DNA from: an uncultured Bariatricus sp.
GTDB lineage: Bacteria; Bacillota; Clostridia; Lachnospirales; Lachnospiraceae
DNA length: 64,000 bases
Assembly (NCBI GenBank): GCA_934320645.1
Contig: CAKRFP010000008.1
Coordinates: 1-64,000, forward strand
Direction: 5' to 3'
The notes under the pieces are model-generated. The model made no database searches and was not told the origin of the DNA. It saw only the letters and a list, made by a program, of their open reading frames with translations. The position numbers were made by a program, and so were the translations under genes. This document shows, piece by piece, positions 25,603 to 33,497 of this stretch; the stretch's first letter is position 1, and each line of letters begins with the position of its first letter.

Positions 25603-26715
25603 ATGACAGATGAATTTTACATGCGCCGTGCAATTGAACTGGCAAAAAAAGGACGTGGATGGACAAATCCAAACCCGATGGTTGGTGCCGTGATCGTAAA
25701 GAATGGAACCATTATCGGGGAAGGGTATCACGAAAAATGTGGTGAGCTTCATGCAGAACGGAACGCAATTGCATCCCTGACAGAAAGCGCCGAGGGAGCA
25801 ACAATTTATGTGACGCTGGAGCCGTGCTGCCATTATGGGAAGACACCACCGTGTACGGAAGCGATTCTGGAACAGAAGATCGCACGGGTTGTGATCGGAT
25901 CGAGAGATCCGAATCCGAAAGTGTCCGGCAAAGGAGCAAAGATTTTGCGCGAGGCAGGCGTCCAGGTGGAAGAGGATTTCCTGCGCGAAGAGTGTGATGC
26001 GTTAAATCCGGTCTTTTTCCACTATATCACAACAGGGCTGCCATATGTGGTGATGAAATATGCAATGACGGCAGACGGAAAGATTGCGACAAAAACAGGA
26101 GCATCAAAATGGATATCCGGTGAGGAAGCAAGAAGTCTGGTACATGAGATGCGCCATGATTATATGGGGATCATGGCAGGAATCGGAACGGTTCTGGCAG
26201 ACGATCCGATGCTGAATGTGCGTCTGGAGGGAAAGAAAAGTCCGGTCAGAATTATCTGTGACAGTATGCTCAGGATCCCTCTGGACAGTCAGATCTGCCA
26301 GACAGCAGGAAGATACCGGACAATCGTTGCATATGCCGGTGAAAAGGGGAATGCGATTTATTTAGAAGAGAAAAAACGCAGTCTGGAAAAGCTTGGAGTC
26401 GTGCTTCTCAGAGTTCCTTCGGAAAAGGGGGAGATCAATCTGCAGCTTCTGATGAGAAAGCTTGGAGAGCTGGGAATTGACAGTGTACTTATTGAAGGCG
26501 GTGGAACTCTAAATGAGGATGCCCTGCAATCCGGTATCGTAAATGAGGTGAAAGCCTTTATCGCACCGAAAATTTTTGGCGGAAGAGGCGGCAAGACTCC
26601 GGTGGAAGGCTTTGGAGTTGAGAAAGTAGACGATGCCATAAAGCTACAGCTTATGAGAATCTCGCAGGTTGGAGAAGACATTCTGGCAGAGTATAAGGTT
26701 TTGGAGGAAATTTAA
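25603..26715 (+). CDS. ribD: Bifunctional diaminohydroxyphosphoribosylaminopyrimidine deaminase / reductase
   Basis: 370 residues. The N-terminal cytidine-deaminase-like domain (1-145) carries the zinc site HAERNAI and PCCHYGKTPPC. The C-terminal reductase (150-370) begins PYVVMKYAMTADGKIA and contains GIGTVLADDPMLNVR and LIEGGGTLN. It performs the second and third steps of the GTP branch of riboflavin synthesis. The start has AAAGGAG upstream. First gene after the FMN riboswitch; its TAA directly abuts the ribE ATG. Confidence 0.97.
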   Translation: MTDEFYMRRAIELAKKGRGWTNPNPMVGAVIVKNGTIIGEGYHEKCGELHAERNAIASLTESAEGATIYVTLEPCCHYGKTPPCTEAILEQKIARVVIGSRDPNPKVSGKGAKILREAGVQVEEDFLREECDALNPVFFHYITTGLPYVVMKYAMTADGKIATKTGASKWISGEEARSLVHEMRHDYMGIMAGIGTVLADDPMLNVRLEGKKSPVRIICDSMLRIPLDSQICQTAGRYRTIVAYAGEKGNAIYLEEKKRSLEKLGVVLLRVPSEKGEINLQLLMRKLGELGIDSVLIEGGGTLNEDALQSGIVNEVKAFIAPKIFGGRGGKTPVEGFGVEKVDDAIKLQLMRISQVGEDILAEYKVLEEI

Positions 26716-27363
26716 ATGTTTACAGGAATTGTAGAAGAAACCGGATCCATCCGGTCACTCCAACTTTCTGGATCATCCGGGAAGATTGCGATCCGGGCAA
26801 AAAAAGTACTCGGTGGAACCAGGATCGGAGACAGTATTGCGGTAAATGGTGTCTGCCTGACGGTGGTTTCCCTGGAAAAGGATGGATTTACCGCAGATGT
26901 GATGGCGGAGACGGTGCGAAGAACCAACCTCGGTGACACAAAGATCGGTGAAAAAGTGAATCTGGAACGCGCGATGGCGGCAGATGGCAGATTCGGTGGA
27001 CATATCGTTGCAGGGCATATTGATGGGACCGGAATGATTGAGGAACTCAGAAAGGAAGAAAATGCAGTATGGGTAAAAATCCGGACAACGCCGGAGATTC
27101 TGGAACTGATCGTAGAAAAAGGTTCAATCTGTATTGATGGGATCAGTCTGACCGTGGCAGAAGTAAGTGAAAAAAGCTTTCAGGTATCAGTCATTCCACA
27201 TACCGGAGAGGAAACCACACTGCTGAAGAAAAAAGCTGGGGACAGGGTGAATCTGGAAAATGATATTGTAGGAAAATATATTAAAAAGTTTCTTACACCA
27301 TCGGAACCGGCTGGAAAATGTGGCGGACTTACCATGGAATTATTAGAGGAGTATGGAATTTGA
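26716..27363 (+). CDS. ribE: Riboflavin synthase, alpha chain
   Basis: 215 residues made of two homologous barrel halves. Each half carries the lumazine-site pattern: MFTGIVEETGSI with SIAVNGVCLTVV in the first, GGHIVAGHIDGTG at the join, and SICIDGISLTVAEV in the second. It dismutates two 6,7-dimethyl-8-ribityllumazine molecules into riboflavin and the pyrimidine precursor. Immediately downstream of ribD with GGAGG near the ribD end, indicating tight coupling. It forms a trimer and usually sits inside the RibH capsid in Gram-positives. Confidence 0.97.
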   Translation: MFTGIVEETGSIRSLQLSGSSGKIAIRAKKVLGGTRIGDSIAVNGVCLTVVSLEKDGFTADVMAETVRRTNLGDTKIGEKVNLERAMAADGRFGGHIVAGHIDGTGMIEELRKEENAVWVKIRTTPEILELIVEKGSICIDGISLTVAEVSEKSFQVSVIPHTGEETTLLKKKAGDRVNLENDIVGKYIKKFLTPSEPAGKCGGLTMELLEEYGI

Positions 27364-27451
27364 TGCGAAGTAATTCCGGGATTGGAATGGAGAGCACACA
27401 GAAGAACAGGATAAAAAAGAGTTATAGAGATCGGACAGGAGGAAGTAACAA

Positions 27452-28672
27452 ATGGAGAAACAGTATCAATACAATAGCGTAGAAGAGGCACTTGAAGAAT
27501 TGCGCCAGGGAAGGATTGTTCTGGTAACGGATGATCCGGACCGGGAAAATGAAGGGGATATGATCTGCGCGGCGGAATTTGCAACCCAGGAGAATATCAA
27601 TTTTATGGCATGCCATGCGAAAGGGCTGATCTGCACACCGATGAGTGCGGCGCTGGCCGGACAGCTTGGGCTTCCACAGATGGTCTCCGAAAATACAGAT
27701 AACCATTCGACTGCATTTACGGTCTCCGTTGACCATGTGGATACGACAACGGGAATTTCAGCAGCAGAGCGCGGATATACCATGCGCAGCCTGACAGAAG
27801 AAGGAACGAAACCACAGGACCTTCGAAGACCGGGGCATGTATTTCCGCTGGTGGCAAGGCATGGAGGTGTGCTGGTAAGAAATGGTCATACCGAGGCAAC
27901 GGTTGATCTGATGCGTCTTGCCGGACTGAAAGAATGTGGAATCTGCTGTGAGATCATGGAAGAGGACGGAACGATGATGCGGACAGAGAATCTCTGGAAG
28001 CTGGCGAAGAAGTATGACCTGAAATTTATTACGATCAAAGATCTGCAGGATTACTGCAGGATCCATGAAAAACATGTCGTGCGGGAAGCATGTGCAAAGA
28101 TGCCAACCCAGTATGGAGAATTTCAGATCTATGGGTATGTGAATGACATTACCGGTGAACATCATGTGGCACTGGTGAAAGGTGAGATTGGTGACGGGGA
28201 AGACGTTCTGTGCCGTGTACATTCCGAGTGCCTGACCGGCGATACTTTCGGATCTCTCCGCTGCGATTGTGGAAAACAGCTGCAGTCGGCGATGAAACAG
28301 ATTGAGAGAGAAGGAAGAGGAGTTCTTCTGTATATGCGACAGGAGGGAAGGGGAATCGGTCTGATCAACAAGCTGAAAGCGTATGAACTTCAGGAACAGG
28401 GATACGATACCGTGGAAGCCAACATCCGTCTGGGATTTGCACCGGATCTCAGGGAATACTGGGTAGGGGCTCAGATTTTATCGGATCTGGGAGTAAAATC
28501 ACTCCGGCTTCTTACTAATAATCCGGAGAAGGTATATGGACTTTCCGGTTTCGGGCTTGCAATCCATGAAAGAGTACCGATTGAAATAGCACCGCAGAAA
28601 TTTGATGCATTTTATATGAAGACGAAGCAGGAAAAGATGGGACATATCTTTAAAGAAATCAAATTTCAGTAA
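27452..28672 (+). CDS. ribBA: Bifunctional DHBP synthase / GTP cyclohydrolase II
   Basis: 406 residues. Residues 1-200 are 3,4-dihydroxy-2-butanone-4-phosphate synthase (DDPDRENEGDMICAAE, RGYTMRSL, GHTEATVDLMRLAGL). From about 205 GTP cyclohydrolase II follows, with the zinc ligands in HSECLTGDTFGSLRCDCGKQL, then MRQEGRGIGLINKLKAYELQ and LRLLTNNPEK. It starts both branches of riboflavin synthesis, from GTP and ribulose 5-phosphate. AGGAGG precedes the ATG; the preceding 88-base gap holds no other signal I can see. Confidence 0.97.
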   Translation: MEKQYQYNSVEEALEELRQGRIVLVTDDPDRENEGDMICAAEFATQENINFMACHAKGLICTPMSAALAGQLGLPQMVSENTDNHSTAFTVSVDHVDTTTGISAAERGYTMRSLTEEGTKPQDLRRPGHVFPLVARHGGVLVRNGHTEATVDLMRLAGLKECGICCEIMEEDGTMMRTENLWKLAKKYDLKFITIKDLQDYCRIHEKHVVREACAKMPTQYGEFQIYGYVNDITGEHHVALVKGEIGDGEDVLCRVHSECLTGDTFGSLRCDCGKQLQSAMKQIEREGRGVLLYMRQEGRGIGLINKLKAYELQEQGYDTVEANIRLGFAPDLREYWVGAQILSDLGVKSLRLLTNNPEKVYGLSGFGLAIHERVPIEIAPQKFDAFYMKTKQEKMGHIFKEIKFQ

Positions 28673-28730
28673 AAAGAGAATAAACAATATTTATATAGAA
28701 GAAACACTTTAATTACAGGAGGAAAAAAAC

Positions 28731-29204
28731 ATGAGACAGATCAACGTATTAGAAGGAAAAGTAGTAGCACCAGAGGGAATGAAAGTAGGAATTGTTGCTT
28801 CAAGATTTAATGAGATTATTGTTAATAAACTACTTGGTGGTGCGGTAGACGGGCTGGTACGCCATGGCGTGGAGGATGAAAACATAACGGCAGCATGGGT
28901 ACCTGGAGCATTTGAGATTCCGACAGCAGCTTCTAAAATGGCAGCGTCCGGAAAGTATGATGCAGTGATCTGCGTCGGAGCAGTGATCCGTGGAGACACA
29001 ACTCACTATGATTATGTCTGCAATGAGGTGTCAAAAGGAATTGCACAGGTAGGTCTTGCGACAGGCGTTCCGGTATTATTTGGTGTGATCACGACTGAAA
29101 ATATCGAACAGGCAATTTCAAGAGCCGGAAGCAAAGGTGGAAATAAGGGATATGATTGTGCACTTTCTGCAATCGAAATGGTAAATCTTCTGAGACAGAT
29201 GTAA
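28731..29204 (+). CDS. ribH: 6,7-dimethyl-8-ribityllumazine synthase
   Basis: 157 residues. It joins the pyrimidine and the four-carbon unit to make lumazine. Conserved parts: VGIVASRFNEII, AWVPGAFEIPTAASKMA, the catalytic loop VCVGAVIRGDTTHYDYVCNEVSKGI (given here only as family evidence at residues 80-104), PVLFGVITTENIEQA, and RAGSKGGNKGYDCALSAIEM. Assembles into a 60-subunit capsid in Gram-positives. Last gene of the riboswitch operon; no strong terminator is obvious before the next gene. Confidence 0.96.
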   Translation: MRQINVLEGKVVAPEGMKVGIVASRFNEIIVNKLLGGAVDGLVRHGVEDENITAAWVPGAFEIPTAASKMAASGKYDAVICVGAVIRGDTTHYDYVCNEVSKGIAQVGLATGVPVLFGVITTENIEQAISRAGSKGGNKGYDCALSAIEMVNLLRQM

Positions 29205-29371
29205 TTTCCGACTGCCGGTTACAGAAAAAATCCCGTTTTCTGGAAGAAAAAAGGCAGATGCCGGGATTTACTGGACATTTATGCAGGAAAAAGGTATCAT
29301 ATCTGGTAGGAGAAATCTGTAAAAGAAATAGTAAAGTTTCATTTCAGAGATAATAAAGGAGGAAATGAATT

Positions 29372-30370
29372 ATGTATGCAGCATCATCTGAGAGATATGA
29401 TACCATGGTATATAACCGTTGTGGGAAAAGCGGGCTTTTACTGCCGGCGGTTTCTTTAGGACTCTGGCACAATTTTGGAACCAATGCGGATCCGGAGAAT
29501 ATGAAGGCAATGTGCAGGACAGCATTTGATCTGGGAATCACCCATTTTGATCTTGCGAATAACTATGGACCGGAATACGGAAGTGCTGAGACGAATTTTG
29601 GAAAGATTTTAAAAGAAGACTTTGCACCATACAGGGACGAGATGATCATCAGTACCAAGGCAGGCTTTGATATGTGGCCGGGACCTTACGGGAACTGGGG
29701 AAGCAGGAAGTATCTGATCGCAAGCCTTGACCAGAGCCTGAAGAGAATGGGGCTGGATTATGTAGATATCTTCTATCATCACAGAATGGATCCGAATACA
29801 CCACTGGAAGAGACCATGGGAGCACTGGATTCTATTGTAAAGAGCGGAAAGGCACTTTATGTCGGAATTTCTAACTATGATGGTCCGACAATGGTACGTG
29901 CAGCGGAGATTCTGGAAGATCTGAAATGTCCGTTTGTCATTAACCAGAACCGGTATTCCATTTTTGACCGGACGATTGAACAGAACGGCCTGAAAAAGAC
30001 GGCGAACCAGATGGGAAAAGGAATCATTGCATTCAGTCCGCTGGCACAGGGGCTTCTGACAGATAAATATCTGCACGGAATCCCGTCAGACAGCAGGATT
30101 GCTGTGGATGGAAGATTTCTTCATGCCGATGCACTGACGAAAGAAAAGCTTGCGCAGATTGAGGCACTGAATAAGATGGCAGCTGAGAGAGGACAGTCTC
30201 TTGCACAGATGGCGCTGAGCTGGATCCTGAAAGATGAGGATGTGACCAGTGTGCTGATCGGAGCCTCCAGACCGGAGCAGATCATTCAGAATGTGGAGAT
30301 TGTGCAGAATACGAAGTTCACCCGGGAAGAACTGACAAAGATCGATCAGATCAGCAGGGGCAATCTGTAA
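29372..30370 (+). CDS. Aldo/keto reductase (YghZ-like)
   Basis: 332 residues, TIM-barrel NADPH-dependent reductase. The catalytic tetrad is visible: Asp and Tyr in ITHFDLANNYGP, Lys in IISTKAGFDMWPG and His in DIFYHHRMDP. The NADPH-binding end carries SVLIGASRPEQIIQNVE. The opening MVYNRCGKSGLLLPAVSLGLWHNFG places it near YghZ, which reduces L-glyceraldehyde 3-phosphate and methylglyoxal. Substrate here is not proven. AGGAGG lies upstream. Single gene. Confidence 0.92.
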   Translation: MYAASSERYDTMVYNRCGKSGLLLPAVSLGLWHNFGTNADPENMKAMCRTAFDLGITHFDLANNYGPEYGSAETNFGKILKEDFAPYRDEMIISTKAGFDMWPGPYGNWGSRKYLIASLDQSLKRMGLDYVDIFYHHRMDPNTPLEETMGALDSIVKSGKALYVGISNYDGPTMVRAAEILEDLKCPFVINQNRYSIFDRTIEQNGLKKTANQMGKGIIAFSPLAQGLLTDKYLHGIPSDSRIAVDGRFLHADALTKEKLAQIEALNKMAAERGQSLAQMALSWILKDEDVTSVLIGASRPEQIIQNVEIVQNTKFTREELTKIDQISRGNL

Positions 30371-30430
30371 GTGAAACCTACGCGAAGAAATTATGCGCAA
30401 AGTTGCGCAAAGGAAATATTGAATAAATGA

Positions 30431-30475
30431 TTGACAGGAAGCAGCCATTGTGCTATTATAGTTTATGGTTGCTTC
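30431..30475 (+). promoter_or_regulatory. tRNA-Trp promoter (copy 1) with inverted repeat around the -10 box
   Basis: TTGACA (30431-30436), 17 bases, TATTAT (30454-30459). GAAGCAGCCAT (30438-30448) and ATGGTTGCTTC (30465-30475) are 11-bp inverted arms with one G-U, flanking a 16-base centre that contains TGTGCTATTATA. The second tRNA-Trp gene has the same arrangement with unrelated arm sequences. Confidence 0.7.
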
Positions 30476-30495
30476 AGCAATCAACAATTTCATAT

Positions 30496-30566
30496 AGGGG
30501 ATTGGTCAAATGGTATGACAGGAGTCTCCAAAACTCTTAGCGGCAGTTCGATTCTGTCATCCCCTG
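30496..30566 (+). tRNA. tRNA-Trp (anticodon CCA), copy 1
   Basis: 71 nt cloverleaf: acceptor AGGGGAT/ATCCCCT, D stem GTCA/TGAC, anticodon stem GGAGT/ACTCT with loop CTCCAAA, variable TAGC, T stem GGCAG/CTGTC with loop TTCGATT, discriminator G at 30566. CCA is not encoded. Identical over its full length to the gene at 43964-44034. Reads UGG codons and is the natural partner of the trp T-box in this window. Confidence 0.97.
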
Positions 30567-30574
30567 TAATTTGA

Positions 30575-30599
30575 AGGACTCAGTTTGAGTCCTTTTTTT
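30575..30599 (+). terminator. Terminator of tRNA-Trp copy 1
   Basis: AGGACTCA and TGAGTCCT form an 8-bp stem with a three-base loop, followed by seven T. Confidence 0.9.
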
Positions 30600-30644
30600 G
30601 TATGTGATGAGCCGAATGCAGAATGGTGATAGCGCAAGGAGTTA

Positions 30645-31102
30645 TTGATTTGTTTTTGGGTTTTGGAATTTGAGAGCAAGGAAATAGGCTTGCGTTGTTG
30701 ACTTATTTTAGATTTCTATAGATTGCAATCAACGTAATTAGCTGGAATCGTTGACTTATTTTAGACTTCTGCAGGCCTCAATCAACTATATTAGCTGGAA
30801 TTCTTGACTCATTTTAGATTTCTACAGATCTCAATCAACAATATAAGTTAGAATCCTTGATCTATTTTAAATTTCCGCAGATTCTAATCAACATTATAAG
30901 CAAAATACATTGATCTAATTTTGATATCCGCAGATTCTAATCAACATTATAAGCAAAATACATTGATCTAATTTTGATATCCGTAATTTCTAATCAATTA
31001 TATAAGCAAAATATATTGATCTAATTTGGGTTTCCACAATTCTCAATCAACCTAAGATCGGGAGAAAGGGATTCATTTTAACTTCCGCAAGTCAAAATCA
31101 AC
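30645..31102. repeat. Array A: nine degenerate 53-bp tandem units with TTGA...TCAA cores
   Basis: TTGA occurs at 30645, 30698, 30751, 30804, 30857, 30910, 30963 and 31016, each exactly 53 bases apart, and a ninth degenerate unit starts at 31069. Each unit has a 36-bp core opening TTGA(C/T)(C/T)TATTTT and closing TCTAATCAAC or a near variant, then a 17-bp linker. Units 4-7 resemble each other most; units 5 and 6 are nearly identical, including linkers. Outer units are most diverged. There is no open reading frame. The same unit recurs in array B at 56803. From 31103 to the atp promoter I see only AT-rich sequence. Confidence 0.85.
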
Positions 31103-31393
31103 TCTTCATTTCCCAAAACAAAATAACCATCCCTCCAGATATATATAATCGACATAGTTACTATACAGAGTGCATAAAAACAAAAGAAAATAATTGTGAA
31201 AAAACGCCAAAAATTTAACTGTGCGAAAGCCAAAAATCCGTCAAAAAAGAATCTCGAATGCTACAAAATAAAAAAAGTGTCAAAAAAAAGAAGTAAAAAC
31301 AGCTAAAGAAAATGAAAGAAAAACAGATGCAGATAGTGAAAATAGATAAAAAAATTGGTTTTTTTACTGTACAATCTGCAAAAGCTGAAAATA

Positions 31394-31422
31394 TTGACAA
31401 AGAAAAAGTGTGAGCGTAATAT
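31394..31422 (+). promoter_or_regulatory. Sigma-A promoter of the ATP synthase operon
   Basis: TTGACA (31394-31399), 17 bases, TAATAT (31417-31422). The leader is about 60 nt to the probable atpB start. Confidence 0.8.
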
Positions 31423-31491
31423 AAGCATGACTTTTGGAGGATACTCTAAAAGTCACCGTAAATAAGAATAAAAAGAAAGGGAGGGAGCGAT

Positions 31492-32178
31492 ACGGAACAT
31501 TTAACAGAGACTCTGTTAGAAGAGCTGAATTGCGAGACGGTGTTTACGATTCCGATATTCGGCGGAATACCGGTAAAAGAGTCGGTCGTAGTTACCTGGA
31601 TCATCATGGCGGTTATTGTAGGACTTTGTATCATATTTGTCCGGAACTTAAGTGTCGAAAATCCGGGGAAGGTTCAGCTGTTATTGGAATCCGCAATAGG
31701 AAAAGGACTGGACTTCTTTGAAGACATCATGGGAAAAGAAAACAGGAAATATATTCCGTATCTGATTACAGTGCTTATCTATATTGGGATAGCCAATATC
31801 ATTGGTCTGTTCGGATTTAAGTCACCGACAAAAGACCTCAATGTAACAGCAGCACTTGCGATCATGAGTATGTGCCTGATTGAATTTTCCGGAATCCGGA
31901 AGAATGGATTTAAACACTGGGCGGCGCATTTTGCAAAGCCGGTACCATTCGTAGCACCAATTATGGTTCTGGAGATTGTGATCAGACCATTATCACTTTG
32001 CATGCGTCTGTTCGGTAATGTATTGGGAGCGTTTGTTATCATGGAGCTTTTAAAAGCAGTGGCTCCGGTCCTTATCCCGATACCATTTAGTTTTTACTTC
32101 GATATTTTCGATGGATTCCTGCAGGCATATGTATTCGTATTCCTGACAGCGCTTTTCATGAATGAAGAGCAGGAATAA
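31492..32178 (+). CDS. atpB: F-type ATP synthase subunit a, apparent ACG start
   Basis: 228 residues if started at ACG 31492. Subunit a forms the two half-channels that feed ions to the c ring. The family core is clear: NPGKVQLLLE near the N terminus, the essential arginine in IVIRPLSLCMRLFGNVLGA, and FSFYFDIFDGFLQAYVFVFLTALFM at the end. The first conventional start (GTG 31540) would cut away EHLTETLLEELNCET and has no ribosome-binding site. AAGGGAGGG ends six bases before ACG 31492, ideal spacing, and the frame is closed by a stop at 31459. ATG changed to ACG, a true ACG start, or a base error are all possible. First gene of the operon; no atpI precedes it. Confidence 0.9.
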   Translation, partial: TEHLTETLLEELNCETVFTIPIFGGIPVKESVVVTWIIMAVIVGLCIIFVRNLSVENPGKVQLLLESAIGKGLDFFEDIMGKENRKYIPYLITVLIYIGIANIIGLFGFKSPTKDLNVTAALAIMSMCLIEFSGIRKNGFKHWAAHFAKPVPFVAPIMVLEIVIRPLSLCMRLFGNVLGAFVIMELLKAVAPVLIPIPFSFYFDIFDGFLQAYVFVFLTALFMNEEQE

Positions 32179-32231
32179 TCACAAAATGACAGAAGAAACA
32201 AAAATTTACAAGAAAAAAGGAGATCAAGATT

Positions 32232-32450
32232 ATGTTAGTAGCAATTGGAGCAGCAGTAGCAGTTTTAACAGGTTTAGGAGCAGGACTTGGAATCAGCCTT
32301 GCAACAGGTAAAGCAGTAGACGCAATCGCAAGACAGCCGGAAGCAGAAAGCAAGATCAGCAAGAACCTGATCCTTGGTTGTGCACTTGCCGAGGCAACCG
32401 CTATTTACGGTTTCATCATCGGACTTCTCATCATCTTAATGCTTAAATAA
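32232..32450 (+). CDS. atpE: F-type ATP synthase subunit c
   Basis: 72 residues, a two-helix hairpin that forms the rotor ring. The polar loop ARQPEAESKI is conserved and the ion-binding glutamate lies in LAEATAIYG of helix 2. In Na+-driven enzymes a glutamine in helix 1 and a serine after the glutamate help bind sodium; here the matching positions appear to be Ile (GAGLGIS) and Ala (EAT), which favours protons. That ion call is inference from alignment by eye. AAAAGGAG precedes the start. Confidence 0.95.
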   Translation: MLVAIGAAVAVLTGLGAGLGISLATGKAVDAIARQPEAESKISKNLILGCALAEATAIYGFIIGLLIILMLK

Positions 32451-32483
32451 GAAAAGTAAAATAAAGAAAGGCAGGTGGGACAG

Positions 32484-32978
32484 GTGATACAGTTTAATGT
32501 AAGCCTTCTCTTTACGATCATCAACCTGATTGTCTTTTATCTTTTGCTGAAAAAATTCTTATTCAAACCAGTAATGGGAATTATGGAAAAACGTGAAAAA
32601 ATGATTGCTGACGGACTGAAAAATGCCAGTGATAGTCAGGAAGAAGCGGCGAGACTGAAAGCGGAATATGAAAAGGCTCTGGAAGGAGCAAAGGCAGAAT
32701 CCATTCAGATCGTGGAAAAAGCTAAGAAAACTGCAGCCGGAGAATCAGAGCGTATCCTTCAGGAAGCCAATACGGAAGCCGTAGGAATCCTGAAAGATGC
32801 CAGAGTGACGATCGAAAATGAACGCAAACAGACCATGAATGATCTGCAAAGTGAGATCGCAGGACTGGCAATGCAGGCAGCACGTAAGATTGTGGATGAC
32901 ACAAAAGGAAATCAGGATATATATGATCAGTTTCTGAAAGGCGCAGGTGATGCTCATGTCAATGAAGAGGTTAAATAA
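32484..32978 (+). CDS. atpF: F-type ATP synthase subunit b
   Basis: About 164 residues. One membrane helix near the N terminus (SLLFTIINLIVFYLLLKKFLF) is followed by a long charged coiled coil that forms the peripheral stalk, with FKPVMGIMEKRE at the membrane exit as in other b subunits. The start is a GTG: 32475 and 32484 are both in frame. I prefer 32484, since GAAAGGCAGG lies about eight bases before it. The gene overlaps atpH by about 29 bases. Confidence 0.93.
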   Translation: MIQFNVSLLFTIINLIVFYLLLKKFLFKPVMGIMEKREKMIADGLKNASDSQEEAARLKAEYEKALEGAKAESIQIVEKAKKTAAGESERILQEANTEAVGILKDARVTIENERKQTMNDLQSEIAGLAMQAARKIVDDTKGNQDIYDQFLKGAGDAHVNEEVK

Positions 32979-33492
32979 AGAGTATTGCTGTAGCCCTTCG
33001 GCAAAACAGTATGCACGTGTTTTATATGAACTTGAGATTCCAAAAGAAGCAGTAAAACAGACAGAAAAGCTTTTTGAAGAAGTACCGGTTCTTGAAGAAA
33101 CATTTGCAAGTCCGGTGGTACCGATGCAGGAGAAATTAAGTTCGATAGACAGGATTTTTCCACAGGAGATAAGAAATTTTCTCAAAGTTGTATGCCGTAA
33201 TCAGCGAATGAGCGAGATCGCCCAGATCCTTTTTGCATATGACAAATATAGTAAGAAGCAGGAAGGGATCCAGATGGCAACGCTTACCTGCGTGGAAGCA
33301 CCAGATGAAAAGCGGCTTGAGAAAATCAGAGAATTTCTTTGTGAGAAGTACCATAAGACAGATGTGAAGATCGAGATAGTCAAAGATCCGGCATTGCTTG
33401 GCGGATTTATCTTAAAGACCGGTGATGATGAATATGACTGGAGTCTGAAAGGAAGATTATCGAGATTGGAGCAAAAATTGACCTGGAGGTGA
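32950..33492 (+). CDS. atpH: F-type ATP synthase subunit delta
   Basis: About 180 residues. Delta links the tip of the alpha/beta hexamer to the b stalk. The helical N-terminal domain (AKQYARVLYELEI, FASPVVPMQEKLSSID) and the C-terminal KDPALLGGFILKTGDDEYDWSLKGRLSRLE, whose G-G-F/I is the best-conserved delta signature, are both present. It overlaps the end of atpF; ATG 32950 has GAAAGG upstream. The N terminus is less certain, as GTG 32947 and ATG 32959 are also in frame. Confidence 0.92.
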   Translation: MLMSMKRLNKEYCCSPSAKQYARVLYELEIPKEAVKQTEKLFEEVPVLEETFASPVVPMQEKLSSIDRIFPQEIRNFLKVVCRNQRMSEIAQILFAYDKYSKKQEGIQMATLTCVEAPDEKRLEKIREFLCEKYHKTDVKIEIVKDPALLGGFILKTGDDEYDWSLKGRLSRLEQKLTWR

Positions 33493-33497
33493 ACAAG

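Noticed and set aside
30496..30566. tRNA-Trp as integration site of a mobile element bounded by the two copies
   Set aside because: Both copies are complete with promoter and terminator, the DNA between holds core operons (atp, nrd), and there is no integrase.
30645..31102. CRISPR array (36-bp repeats)
   Set aside because: Repeats are degenerate, spacers are only 17 bp and similar to each other, and there are no cas genes in the window.
31427..31465. 12-codon leader peptide before atpB
   Set aside because: Its ATG is only a few bases after the -10 box, so it would not have a ribosome-binding site in the transcript.
31434..31721. 95-residue reading frame overlapping atpB
   Set aside because: Rare start, overlaps the conserved atpB frame, and its residues look like a frame shadow.
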